Shown: positions 43,450 to 54,273 of the stretch, piece by piece
Layout: each line of letters opens with the position of its first letter
How positions within the stretch are numbered: the first letter of the stretch is position 1
From: Ichthyophis bannanicus
Lineage: Eukaryota > Chordata > Amphibia > Gymnophiona > Ichthyophiidae
DNA length: 64,000 nucleotides
Reading direction: 5' to 3'
Assembly: GCA_033557465.1 (NCBI GenBank)
Contig: CM066041.1
Coordinates: forward strand, 159,501,532-159,565,531
Notes under the pieces: generated by a model
Database searches by the model: none
The model's input: the letters and a program-made list of their open reading frames with translations, nothing else
What the model was told of the DNA's origin: nothing
Position numbers and translations under genes: made by a program

Positions 43450-43629
43450 GCTCTGCGGAAAAAAGGAGACTGAGCAAAATGGCATCCTTGGGCGGGAAGG
43501 GGACCACGCATGCGTAGTGGCATCTATCAAAGGTTTTCTTTAAAAGCTAGGGCGATGCTTCCGCAAGGGCTCCATTGGTGCCGACATCACCCATATGTGA
43601 GGATTGACTTCCTGCTTGTTCCCAGAGAA
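43450..43629 (-). repeat. Right inverted terminal repeat of DIRS-H
   Basis: Family-2 ITR with GAGCAAAATGGCATCC, ending TTGTTCCCAGAGAAA. Confidence 0.78.
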
Positions 43630-43667
43630 AGCGTAGTTACTCACCTGTAACAGGTGATCTCCGGGAA
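43630..43667 (+). repeat. Orphan left-end fragment between DIRS-H and DIRS-I
   Basis: GCGTAGTTACTCACCTGTAA and the next 17 bases equal the first 38 or so bases of a DIRS left end, then break into the left end of DIRS-I. With the right end of DIRS-H it forms the inverse of an ICR. Confidence 0.75.
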
Positions 43668-43860
43668 AGCACAGTTACTTACCTGTAACAGGTGATCTCT
43701 GGGAACAGCAGGAATAAGTCTTCACATATGGGTATGTCGGTACCGACGGAGCCTGCGCAGGAACGCTCCCCAGCGTCCAAAAAGAAAGCTTTTGGGAGCA
43801 TCCCACGCGCATGTGCGCTGCCTTCCTGCCCATTCACTTCCCTCTCATCAGTTGGGTTTG
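43668..43860 (+). repeat. Left inverted terminal repeat of DIRS-I
   Basis: AGCACAGTTACTTACCTG start; GTCGGTACCGACGGAGCC and AAAGCTTTTGGGAGC follow. Confidence 0.85.
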
Positions 43861-43938
43861 TAGCTGAGACCAAAGGAGGGAAGTAGACAAATTAGAGAGA
43901 GAGCGAGAGAAACAACTCCTAGGGGAGGTGGGTGGGTT

Positions 43939-44028
43939 GTGAAGACTTATTCCAGCTGTTCCCAGAGATCACCTGTTACAGGTGACTGTGCTATCTCCAG
44001 GAACAAGCAGGAATGATTCCACATATGG
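43939..44028. repeat. Internal complementary region of DIRS-I
   Basis: Inverted left end and inverted right end meeting at GTGACTGTGCTATCTCC, with about 5 bases missing in GGTAAGTAACTGTG. Confidence 0.8.
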
Positions 44029-44029
44029 G

Positions 44030-46340
44030 GACTCCCAAGCTAAGATGCCTGGGGGAGGTCCCAGCATGTTGCAAATCTAGTCGATGGGCCATGCTACTTC
44101 CCTGAACTTGAGGCATCCAAGGGATGGAGGGTAGGAGTTGAAATGAGAAGGGTGTGCTGTGGAACAGCTTGACTAAACAAGGCATCTAGAGAGGAGTCCT
44201 TGTGTAGATCAGAAATGTTAGTGAAAATTGGATTCCACTTATCTAATGTGGATCTTAGTCAAAAATATTGCAAAAGTATTTGTTGAGAGTAATGGTCTGG
44301 TGGTAGAAACCAGTACATTATCCTCAAAGAAAATACCTTACTGTGAAGTAGAGGAAATAAACTTCGCAATACAGGCAGAGGTCAGAAGCCTAAATGGCTA
44401 GAACTAATCCCAGAAGAAAAAACTGGGAGAGTTTAATGGGGTTGGACTTTGGATGAGAAGCTAAAGCTTTTGTAGGCCAACGTTTGAAGCTCTTTATCCT
44501 TGGAGCAGAAAAAAGCTCTAGGAAAGAGGAGATAAATCTGCCTGGTTTGCAGAAAAAGGATGGTCTTTGAGACCCCTCTATCCAAATGAAAGAAAGGAAC
44601 ATTTGTAGTAGCCTCCAATTTCTTGAAGATCATGAATGTCTTCCCCAAGTAATGTCACTTAGGATGACTTTACATGGAGAGCTTCAAATGTAACGTAACC
44701 AGAGAGGTTACAGTAAAAGAAGTTGGTTTGTGATTACCATAGAAATTGGTTGTCCATTTAAACCCTACGGCATGCTGGAACAGCATTAATATGGACAGTA
44801 ACAAGTCTTTCAGAGTGAGATATGTGTATTTATACACACACATGTACATACATACATATATACACATGTACATACATACATATATACACATGTACATACA
44901 TATATATAAATAGAGACTCACAAATACAAGAAGGGGTAAGACCTGCTTGAAAATAGATAGAGAACCCCTTACTGGTTATACGTGGAAGAACCATGAAGGT
45001 TACATGGAAACCAGTGGAATTTTCCTAGTCAGAAGGATAGGTCTAGATCTCTTTAAAATTCTAGACTTTGAATAACCAGAAATGGAGATCTACGTGAAGG
45101 GGTGCAGAGAAAACCTTAGTCTTAAGACGAGAAGTCTAGATCCTTCTATAACTTCAGTGTGGAGAAAAAGACGCAATAAAAGGGAATACCATATTTGTCC
45201 ATCCATGAGGGCAATATGAGTATAATGTGTTCTTTGTTCAGCATAAGCTCCAATGAAGTATTGGGAATTAGAAGGAATGCACTAGACAAGGACAGACTGC
45301 AGTGAAAAGAAATGCATCCCTGTTGGAGAAGTTCCACTGGAGATGTGGAACAACTCAGGGAATTAAGCAATTCTTTATGCTTTCACGTGATCTAAGCCCT
45401 GGTTCATTTTCCCTAAAAGGAAATTTTAAGGAAGATGGAAAAAGTAGGAAAAGACCGGTCATGTGGGAGCATTACTGGGCAAGCCTTTCAACCATCTGGA
45501 AGTTACCCACCAGGAATGGCTCTGACGCTCTCTGGCAAAGGCCCATAGCTGCAGAGCTTTTTGTAGAATTGCAGAGAGCATGTTTTAGGTTGCTCAGGTG
45601 AGATCTGGTTGTTTAATTACCAGTGTGCAACCTAATCTATTCTGTGGGAGCCAAAGAATTGTAGATGGCTAAGAATAGCAGACAGGCTGGTTGCCTGCAA
45701 CAATAAGTTGTCCAAGTAGGTTTTGGAACCTCTCTTGGAATTGTGTTAAGGCAGCAGAAGAGGATAGGTCCCATAGATTGGACAAGGACCGACAGACAGA
45801 ATTAGAAGTGATTAACTCAATTATGGTCTGATAAGCTGTCTTAAAGAAATATTTGAAAGATTGCAGAGGGGAGAAACTCTGTATGGAAATTACTTACTGG
45901 AGTAGGTATTGAGGACAATCCTATGGCTTAAAGGTAAGCTCTCCAGTCAAATAGTATCACTCTTAGATTGAAATCTCAACTAAGAGGGATAGAAAGTAAT
46001 ACAGAGTTGGAAAGACTTACAATTTGGTAGTCTCTGAAAAGGGTAAAGCTCCCCTGCAGTCAAAAGTATAAGATATCCTCATACAGGACAACCGCCAAGG
46101 TGAAGGGCATAGCATACCTTGTGAGTAGTTGTAACTCTTCTGTTTACTTTAAAAAGGAGAGGAGAAACTTGTTACCTCTAAGAGCTGAAAGGATGGATTG
46201 CCCTTAGCAAGAGATTCATGCTTAGAGGATTAAGGCAGTGTATCACTGACCTCTGAATAAGGATGAGAAGAACTACAAATGCTTCTGTAGTTAAGTAGTG
46301 GTTCTGAAACTCAACAGGAAAAAAGATTTAATGAAATAAA
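44030..46340 (-). pseudogene. DIRS-I pol/YR region, strongly decayed
   Basis: The YR C-terminus is traceable at 44040-44205 (DALF-like codons near 44190, as in DIRS-J at 54760). A YR middle trace lies near 44430-44610 (FFHLDRGV for FHLNQEV). RNase H-region nucleotide similarity appears near 45500-45590 (CTCTCTGGCAAAGGCCCATA). No RT motif is readable. Many short indels. It includes a TA/CA-type microsatellite. Confidence 0.6.
44826..44912. repeat. Microsatellite of CATACATATA / ACACATG units
   Basis: Imperfect tandem units of about 24 bp built from TATACACATGTACATACA, repeated three times within the decayed DIRS-I pol. Confidence 0.85.
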
Positions 46341-46343
46341 AAA

Positions 46344-47286
46344 TCAGAAACCCTGCGACTGCTGAGTTTGCTGAGCCTGTTGAGACTTTGGTTTTCTTAG
46401 CCTGGTATGATGTTGCCCTTCTTTGGAAACATCTGAATGATGGGTAGAAGATGAATAAAACTTTTTCCCCCTAGGGGAATCAGGTTTGTTAGAAAAATTT
46501 TTAGTAGCTGGGGTAGAGGAAAGTTTTGACAATCCTCTGAAAGCAACAATATCAGTGTTTAACCGATTAGCTTGAAATAAAGCATCCTTGTTAAAGAGAT
46601 TTTCACCAGTACAAGGAGTATTTCCCAGCTTTTCTTGTACCCATTTATCCAAGTCTGAAGCTTGGAGCCAGGCCAAGCATCGTGCTCCTATGGCTATAGC
46701 AGAGGTTCTGCTAATAGACTCAAAACAGTCCAGGGAAGCACGATTAAGGAATTTAAAGACATTTTGAGCATGACTGACTGATATGGAAAAGTCTGCTCTT
46801 ATGTTCTTGAAGAAAAGGGTTCAAAGACTTTACGTTCTTTGTGACCTCTTCAAGAGATAATCCCATATAGAAAACATATGAGATAATTCTTGCTGAAAGC
46901 ATGGATGCCTGGAAGCATCGACGTCCAAAGGCATCTGAAGTTCTAGACTCACGACCTGACGGATAAGAAGAGTGCTTCTTGTACTCTTAATACGCCTCAT
47001 TGCTGATTCTACAACAACAGAATGATGAGGAAGTTGAGTCTTTTGAAAACCTGGAGAAGGTGGCACTTTGTACATGGAGTCAAGTGTCTTAGAATGTGGT
47101 GATACTGTTAAAGGAGTTTCCCACATCCTTAAAAGTAGATCTTGTAAGATCTGATGCAAAGGAAGCATGATGACCTCTTTGGAATCCAGGGGGATTGCAG
47201 GATCTCTGAATCCCCTGGGAAGGATTCTTTACCAGGTATAGAAATGGCAAGCAACTTTGCCATATCAAGCAGAAAAGCTTGAAAAG
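46344..47286 (-). pseudogene. DIRS-I gag, middle and C-terminal part
   Basis: 46830-47168 has LPHHSVVVESAMRRIKS and PLHQILQDLLLRMWETPL. 46344-46676 has CTGENLFNKDALFQANRL, then a Gln/Ser-rich tail ending QSQGF. 47129-47286 has SFQAFLLDMAKLLAIS. Frame changes near 46820 and 47150. The insertion of the L1-type LINE follows 47286. Confidence 0.75.
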
Positions 47287-47297
47287 AAATCTCCCCT

Positions 47298-49089
47298 ACG
47301 GATGTTAAAATATTGGCTTCAGTGTTGGCTGCTCGATTCAATCGTGCCCTCCCGGCTTTGGTGCACCCAGATCAGGTTGGTTTTGTGCCGGGCCGCCAGG
47401 CAGCGGATAATATTAGGCAGATGTTGCAGGTGATTCATGTTGGGCAGGGCTCTTAACCGGCCCTTTTAGTGGGAGTTGACGCTGAGAAGGCCTTTGACCG
47501 AGTCAATAGGAGCTACCTTTGGTGTGTGTTAGAAAAGATGGGGTTTAGGCCCAACTTTATGCGTTGGGTTCGTTGTCTCTATCAGGGTCCTACAGCTTGC
47601 GTCCGGGTTAATGGGGGTCAATCGGGGAGTTTTGCGTTGGAAAGGGGTACCCGGCAGGGGTGTCCATTGTCCCCGCTGTTGTTTGCGCTGGTGATGGAGA
47701 CCCTGGCGCAAAACGTTCGGGAAAATCCGGACATACTGGGAGTTCGGGTGGGTCCATATGATTACAAAATTGCACTTTTTGCGGATGATATCATATTATC
47801 GTTGGTGAACCCAGTTGCTTCCCTTTCAGCTGCCATGCGGCTCTTTGAGGCCTTTTCGCAGGTTTCCGGGTTCAAAATCAATTATGATAAATCCGAGATT
47901 CTGAATGTCGGGGTTCCGGAGGCGACATGCTTACAATTGAAGGCTCACTATCCGTTTCACTGGGTAACGGGTGCTCTCCGTTATTTGGGTGTGAATTTGA
48001 CGGTTGATCGAGTTGCGCTTTTTAAGGCCAATTATGGACCTTTAATCCAACAGGTTAAGCGCAATCTGGAGTCTTGGGCTAGTTTGATGATCTCCTCGTT
48101 TGGGCGCATTGCGGTGGTGAAGATGGTGGTTGTTCCGAGATTTTTGTACCTTTTCAGGTACTTCCTATACCTCTGTCTCGTGGAGTCTTGGCTACTTGGC
48201 AAACCTTACTTATGAAGTTTATATGGCGGTTTCGTCGTCCTCGCATAGCGCGTCGGATTCTCTATGCGCCTACGCGCCGAGGGGGTATGGGGGCTTCTAA
48301 TCTTCACTGGTACTACGCGGCAGCGCAGTGCCGTGCCGGGGTGGAATGGATGAATACTGATAGCACAAAACGCTGGGTACAAATGGAAATGTATTTGTCA
48401 GGGGGGGCGAATTTGGGGGACCGGTTGTGGCTCAGCTCCAAGTTGCGAGGTGGGTCGCATTCAAGTAACCCCTACATTTTGCATACTCTCCACTGCTGGG
48501 ACCAATTTCTTTGGCCTCGTGGGGCAGCCTTGACTCCCTTGGCGCTCATCGTGGATAACCTTTCTTTTCCCCACGGTCTGAGTGATTCAGTTTTTCGGTT
48601 GTGGGGACATAGGGGACTTAGTCGTGCCGGTCAACTCTTTGAGGATGGTGGGTTGCGCTCTTTTCACTCGCTTCAGGGGGAATTTGATCTTCCCACTTGT
48701 CAAAATCTTTATCAGTATACACAGGTGGTTCACTGGGTGTGAGATCGAGCGGTTCGGTCTCAGGTTGCACGCGATATGTCTGATGTTGAACGCTTCTGTG
48801 AGGCGTGTACCACCACGAAGGGTCTTATTGCTGCCTTGTATGCACATTTACAAACTCCGCAGACGGGATTAGGCCAGCAAAGAGAGCAGTGGAATCAAGA
48901 ATTGCATCTTAATTATACTGTACAGCGGTGGGAGCAGGTTGAGGGTCGACTCTGGAAGAGTGCGATGGCAGTTAATGCCCATGAAACTAATTATAAACTA
49001 CTCTATCGATGGTATATGACGCCTGTGCGGGTTGCTCAAGCGTATCCAGGAGTATCAGGCTTATGTTGGCGGAAATGTGGCCGGGAGGG
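47298..49089 (+). pseudogene. L1-type ORF2 reverse transcriptase (broken)
   Basis: Opens in the RT N-terminal block (DVKILASVLAARFNRALP, HPDQVGFVPGRQAADNIR), then one TAA, then VDAEKAFDRVNRSYLW, ERGTRQGCPLSPLLFALVM and the catalytic ALFADDIILSL. The connection region (FSQVSGFKINYDKSEIL, SSFGRIAVVKMVVVPRFLYL) follows. A frame change at about 48175 leads into LLMKFIWRFRRPRIARRIL and GGMGASNLHWYYAAAQ. After another change at 48742 the C-terminal domain continues (LLYRWYMTPVRVAQ, LCWRKCG). The endonuclease and ORF1 are absent. The F-A-D-D and GRI-VVKM patterns identify the L1 group. Confidence 0.88.
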
Positions 49090-50282
49090 CAGGGCCGGAT
49101 TTACCTTGAGTGAGGCCCTACGCCAACAAAAATTGTGGGCCCCCAGCAGGGGCGGCCCAAGGGGGGTGCGGGGCCTCATTTGCATAAGGGACCTCATTTG
49201 CATAAATATTTGCATAATGTTACCATATACTAACTTTTAGTAAACGTGCCTCTTAATGAGTGTATGGATAAAGAAAGACTAAAAGATTTCTACATTACTA
49301 TAATCCAGTGCCAACTGCCAGACACATTAGGAACTACTACAAACACTGCCCATTTAGAACCCATAGCAAACCTGCCGTATCCTAACAGCACTACCAGGAC
49401 TCACAAAGCACCATACTCTACCAATCAAAAGGCAACACTGCAAATATTAAACCAATACATTTCAGAGAACAACAATACATGACCTACTGGGGAAAGAGAA
49501 CAAGTGGCAATGTCAAATAGGAATTATATAAACAGAACACCTCAGCTCAGTTACACATGCAGAACATAGACCATCACCAAACAAGGAATCACAATTTAGA
49601 AACAGGAAGACAATAATTAAACTGGGAATCCCAAAAGCCAAACTTGGAATGTACAACACTGTAGAAATAAAACTATACATTAATTTGCTCTTGTACTAAA
49701 CAAAGCGCAGACGTTAATGATGCACATTTACCAGAGCTGACATATTCCAATTAATAAATTCAAAATAAAGAGATATTTTTCTACCTTTTGTGCATTTTTT
49801 TTCAGCTGCAATTGCTCCAGCCACTTTCTTCTGGTTTCTTTGTGTCTTCTGCTAACTCTCCATTGTCTGCTGTCCATTTGTCCTTTCTTCTCTCTTCTAG
49901 TTTTTTTCCATTCTCTCTCTACATCTGCTTTAACATACTAATCTTTCTCCTTTTGCTCTTTCCTCATTCCTATTTCATCCACTCAAATTTTACCCCTCCA
50001 TCCTCAATCCCCACTTACTCTCCCAATACCCGGCCAATTGTAGATTTTTTATCCCTCCCACACAAAATATTTTTCCCTTCTCCATTTTACTCTTCCAGCC
50101 CCATCCCATTCTAATCCTCCCCCAACATCAGCTCCCTTCTAGTTCCAGCCTCACCCAGCATCCATTCCCTTCTAGTCCCTGCATCAGCCCATTTCCAGTC
50201 CTAGCAACTCCCCAACCCAATACCAGTCATAGCTCCCCCATCAACCCACTTCCAGTCCTAACCTCCCCCCCCCCCCCCAATC

Positions 50283-50396
50283 GGCTCAAGAAAAAGGACA
50301 TTTTAAAAAAACAAAACCGCTGGCTGCTACCAAGGCCGTGGCAGCATGGACGGTCCTGCGGGGCCCCCTCTGCCCTGCCGAATCCCTCCCTCCCAG
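50283..50396 (+). repeat. Direct repeat within the hAT, copy 1
   Basis: CAAAACCGCTGGCTGCTACC and the following GC-rich stretch to CCGAATCCCTCCC, repeated at 51818-51931 with scattered substitutions. Confidence 0.8.
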
Positions 50397-51861
50397 AGCA
50401 ACAATGGGGATGGGGAGTGGAGATTAGAAGGCTGTCTTGTTATATAGAGAGCAATATTGGATATTTATATTGCCGAGCGTTAAACCACATGCACTAAATG
50501 ATGCTATTGAGTGGAATAATATAATTTAAATTTAAATTTGATTTTGTTTGTGCCTTCAATAAAGTGTAGTTGAAGTCTCTGCTGACATCACCACATTTCT
50601 AGCACCGTTGGCACAGTGTGAAAGTATTTAATGGCTTCAGACGTTACAAGATTTTATTGCTGCATGATAGGCATTGAAATGTGAATAGTAGCTGCTGGTG
50701 TATTTTCTCTTCAACAGACCTGCCTAACCTCTGGCGCAAATGGCAAAACCTGCAAGCAGAACAGGTGAAAACGGTAGTTTGGACATCCAAAGAAACTCTG
50801 TGGTTGCTAGTGATAGAAGTGTCTCTGACAACAGATAAATCACGATTAACACTGTTGAGCAGTGTTGATTCTATTTATTATTGGAAATGAGCAGCATTTA
50901 CTTTACTGAAAGTTGAAATGTAACCCGATGATTATAAATAAAATAAGTTTTAAAATACCTGGGGCTTTGGGGTGTTGGGGAGTCATCAGGGAGCCACGAT
51001 CGGCCTCCTCTTGGATCCCATGGCTACGGAGGAGGAGGGCTGAAAGGGCAGCCAAGCCAGCAGCAGTGGGGGGGTTTTTTCAAAGGAAGGTCTTCGCAGC
51101 TCCAGTGAGCTGCAGAGGTTCTGCTCCATAGTTCAGGGTTGCTGGGGAATGTCTGCAGGCTGGATCGTAGCTGTTCCCGATCTCAGCCTTGTGCTGCTGG
51201 AGGCCACAGGGAGAGGCCCTATGATCATCGCGGCTGCTCCTGGTGATGGCTTGCAGTGCTATTACATCTCCCAAGTGCTAGAGCTCCATGGCATTTGTAG
51301 GGCCGGCATCCAGGAAGCTGAAGTGCAGTTGGACGGTTGAAGAAGCATCTGGATTTGGGGTGCTGACTAAAAGTGAGGCAGCACTGGAATTTGGGCCACA
51401 CTGTTGCTTCTTAGGCCTGTTAAGACCTTTAGAAGGAGGCAGAGCTGGCCTTAATGGGCCTGATGCCTTTAAAATGGCCAAAATCGGCCATGTGAATGGG
51501 GGAAGTTTAATGGCATTGAAAGGGTCCCTGGGGTCCCAGAGAGGTGAGCTTAGGAAACCCTAAGAAGTATTTTTATAAATTTTAAAAGCTGTTTTTTGCT
51601 ACAATTTGTGGCGTTTGTAAGATTGGGGGCTGACTTCCCGAGGCTCGGGGGGGGGGGGGGGAGGGTGTCACCAGAACTTCAGTTTTGTTTTAAAAAAAAC
51701 AATTGAATGTTGATTGTGAAGCTCTAAGGAGCTTATATTAATTGTAAAATGTAAAAAGTTTTGTTACCAGAAAATACAGGTTTCTCTTCTGGGAGCTCTG
51801 TAGCAATGTGGTTCTGGCACAAGAAAAAGGAAATTAAAAAAAAACAAAACCGCTGGCTGCT

Positions 51862-52145
51862 ACCAAGGCCACGGCAGCATGGACGGTCCCGCGGGGCCCC
51901 CTCTGCCCTGCCGAATCCCTCCCTCGCGACGGCTTTGAGAGGCGCGAAGGGAGAGTGTCTCCCTCGCGTCTCTGTTAAGCCCGCAGGGGCTGATGGGATT
52001 CCCATCAGCCCCTGCGGGCTTAACAGAGACGCGAGGGAGACACTCTACCTTCGCGCCTCTCAAAGCCGGCACGGAGGGGCTCAGCCGGGGATTCGGCAGG
52101 GCAGAGGGGGCCCCGTGGAACGTCCATGCTGCTGCGGCAGCTTTT
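51862..52145. repeat. Long palindrome (foldback) near the hAT right end
   Basis: Centred at 51999. The inner arms, 51931-51998 and 52000-52067, match over 68 bases with one mismatch and practically no loop. Outer arms extend the symmetry, imperfectly, to about 51862 and 52145. It would form a strong hairpin in single-stranded DNA or RNA. Confidence 0.92.
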
Positions 52146-52212
52146 TGTGGGCCCTTGCCAGCTGTGGGCCCTACGCCATGGCATACATGGCGTATAGGTA
52201 AATCCGGCCCTG

Positions 52213-52578
52213 CGGGAGGGTACTTTGGCGCATGTCTGGTGGCTTTGTCCGCATGTACAAATTTTTTGGAGGGGGATTCAGTACCGATTACAACAACTGG
52301 TTGGGTTGAGCATTCCTTGGGATCCGGGTATTTTTCTTTTCGGTATTAATGTTCCGAGTGCTCGGACTCCTCAATTGGCCTTGATTCGACATGGTCTGAA
52401 TGCGGCTCGACTGGCCTTGGCTGCTGCTTGGAAGAAGGTCTTGCCACCAGCCTTTTCTAGCTGGTTGGAACGGATGTGGGATACATACACTATGGAACGT
52501 GGGGTGGCAGTTGGGAGAATGCGGTTGCCACAATTTGAGCAAGTGTGGGAAGCTTTTGTTTTGAAATATGGTTCGTAA
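52213..52578 (+). pseudogene. L1-type ORF2, C-terminal end after the hAT
   Basis: Continues the interrupted reading (TLAHVWWLCPHVQIFW, AAWKKVLPPAFSSWLERMWD, WEAFVLKYGS) and stops at 52578. The WW-x-CP block is the usual C-terminal domain of L1-group ORF2, paired with CWRKCG before the hAT. Confidence 0.85.
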
Positions 52579-53034
52579 CCCCTAGGGTAATATATGTTTT
52601 TCTTGGAGGCCCTGGCCTAGTGATCTTGTGTTGTAGCGTCCCTGGTTTTCTTCCTTTTCCCTGTGTGGTCTGGTCCGTTAATATCTCCCCCTTACTTTTC
52701 GAGGGTATAGTGGGGGTGTTGGGGTGGGGGGAGGGCAGTGGGCGGTGGTGGGTGGATGGGGGAGGAAAAGGGGGGGGTTATGAGGGGGAGGGGGCATTGG
52801 AGAGTGGAGGGAGTGGGCAGGGTGTTCTGGGAGACTTTTGGGTAATAGGATGGGGAGGGGAGAGGGAAAAAAAAAGGGGGAAAAAAAGGCTTTGTTGATA
52901 TTACCCTTTTGACTGTGGTTTATGCATTGGATTCTTTTTGTTTCTGTTATCTGTATGTTGCATTTGTTTGGCTATAACTTGTTGTACTTATGTGCTGCCT
53001 TTAAATTTAAAAAAAAAAAAAAAAAATCTCCCCT

Positions 53035-53901
53035 GAGGAGGACCCTCTAAAATGAGGAGTAAAGGCTAGACTTGTTGAAGATTCAGCGCCTTGGTACCGA
53101 TGGATTCATCCCAGTCATCGGGATCGGAAGACCTGAAAGGATGAAGCATCGGATTTTCCTTAATGTCTTCGGTACCCCCCGAAGTCGGTACCGAGACGAG
53201 TCGGTACCAAATCATCCATGCTAGAGATCGATTCCAGGCTCGGCATCGAAGGAAGCGAGTCTGTCGAAGTAAGCATGGACGGTACCGACACCGATGCCCA
53301 TGTCGATACCAGTACCGAAGCTGATACCGATACTGGAAGATCAGTCTGCAGCAACTCTAACGGTACCGAAGTAGCCGAGAGCGCTAGGACTGCGATCATC
53401 GGTGAGGAGTGTTTCATCCATCACCATAGCCGATGCCGGGGTGTCGGTACCGTTCGAAGTGGCCATAAACACCGAGCATGGCCCAGGTATATTCATCGAG
53501 GTAAGAACCCTGGGAACAACCTGAAGCCCCGTTAATGCTTTGTAGCCCGAACACTCCTGCCAGGGCTTTATTGCCAATATGTCCTCGAGGGCAAGGCCAG
53601 AGCCATCTCGATACTGGGAAGGAGATCTACCACTCGAGGACTGGCTAGTCTTTACAGACTTTTGTTTGGTTACCTGATCCTGTGGAGATATTCTAGTTGG
53701 TGACATCGACTGCGATGTGAACCGGTTATCGAGATGTGCTCGATTCTGAAGACTTCTTCTGTTTGAGCTCCAGCAGGAAAGACACTCCGGTGGGTAATGG
53801 TCAGGAACCAAACATTTTAGACACCAAGTATGGTTGTCTGAAAACGTATCTGTACCACCACACTTTGAGCATTTCTTAAGGGAAGTGGCTGGCTTTTCCA
53901 T
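53035..53901 (-). pseudogene. DIRS-I gag, N-terminal part
   Basis: Start at 53901 (MEKPATSLKKCSKCGGTD), then HTWCLKCLVPDHYPPEC, a Ser/Arg-rich stretch, and a repetitive Thr/Ser/Val region encoded by GGTACCGA units (53160-53460). A frame change near 53340. Joins 46344-47286 when the LINE is removed. Confidence 0.8.
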
Positions 53902-54119
53902 GATGGAAAGAAAGAGGCCTAGTGGCCTAGAAAGTGTCAGACACTAAACAGGAAAATTTCTGAAGAAAAAGAAGAAATTCTTTAGAAAAAAGAAAGAAAA
54001 GCACCGGCAGTACCGGTGGCGTCGAGGGAAGGCAGACGCGACCACAAAAAAGTAAGAATAAAAGAAAGAATTTTCTGCGGTGACAGGAATACGTCCTGCC
54101 GGCTCCGCGGAAAACTGAT

Positions 54120-54273
54120 GAGAGGGACGTGAATGGGCGGGGAAGGCAGCACGCATGCGCGTGGGATGCTCCCAAAAGCTTTCTTTTTGGACGCTGGGGA
54201 GCGTTCCTGCGCAGGCTCCGTTGGTACCGACGTACCGATATGTGAAGACTCATTCCTGCTTGTTCCTGGAGAT
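54120..54273 (-). repeat. Right inverted terminal repeat of DIRS-I
   Basis: GGGATGCTCCCAAAAGC, CGTTGGTACCGACG, ending TTGTTCCTGGAGAT; the next base starts DIRS-J. Confidence 0.83.

Larger units (their letters stand above)
40868..43629 (-). mobile_element. DIRS-H: rearranged element, family-1 ICR with family-2 body
   Basis: Left ITR almost wholly missing (GCGTAGTT runs straight into CCTGCTGTTCCC of the ICR). Then come an ICR, an MT domain without most of YR, an L2 fragment, RNase H, half an RT, and the gag N-terminus and right end of family 2. Large deletions fall at about 40878, 41030 (YR) and 42840 (RT/gag). The right end at 43629 abuts another left end. Confidence 0.75.
49090..52212. mobile_element. 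hAT DNA transposon, non-autonomous, 3.1 kb
   Basis: Terminal inverted repeats of 17 bp (CAGGGCCGGATTTACCT at both ends) and an exact 8 bp target duplication, CGGGAGGG, at 49082-49089 and 52213-52220. CAGGG ends with 8 bp duplications are the hAT signature. I find no transposase motif inside. Contents: CT-rich low-complexity DNA (49790-50270), a C-run at 50264-50278, two direct copies of a segment (50283-50396 and 51818-51931), and a long palindrome near the right end. It probably contains further nested pieces. Confidence 0.9.
47298..53023 (+). mobile_element. L1-type LINE (L1/Tx1 group), 5' truncated, split by a hAT
   Basis: Flanked by an 11 bp duplication, AAATCTCCCCT, at 47287-47297 and 53024-53034, with a polyA run at the 3' end (from 53008). 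It starts inside ORF2 RT and reads to the ORF2 C-terminus at 52578, followed by a 3' UTR with G-rich tracts (52720-52880). The hAT at 49090-52212 interrupts it. Confidence 0.9.
43668..54273 (-). mobile_element. DIRS-I retrotransposon (family 1), old, split by an L1-type LINE
   Basis: Left ITR, ICR and YR C-terminus at the left; a heavily decayed pol; gag in two pieces (46344-47286 and 53035-53901); right ITR ending GGAGAT at 54273. The L1-type insertion carries a clean duplication, so the gag pieces join exactly. The pol is so eroded that only scattered matches remain, unlike other copies, so this is probably the oldest DIRS here. Confidence 0.8.

Noticed and set aside
44670..44921. Cys/Tyr/Met-rich frame
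   Set aside because: Translation of the TATACACATG microsatellite.
49788..50114. 108-codon Ser/Phe/Leu-rich frame resembling membrane segments
   Set aside because: It encodes a CT-rich low-complexity tract within the hAT.
51761..52201. 146-codon + frame, with a similar minus frame
   Set aside because: Both arise from the palindrome, which reads nearly the same on both strands.
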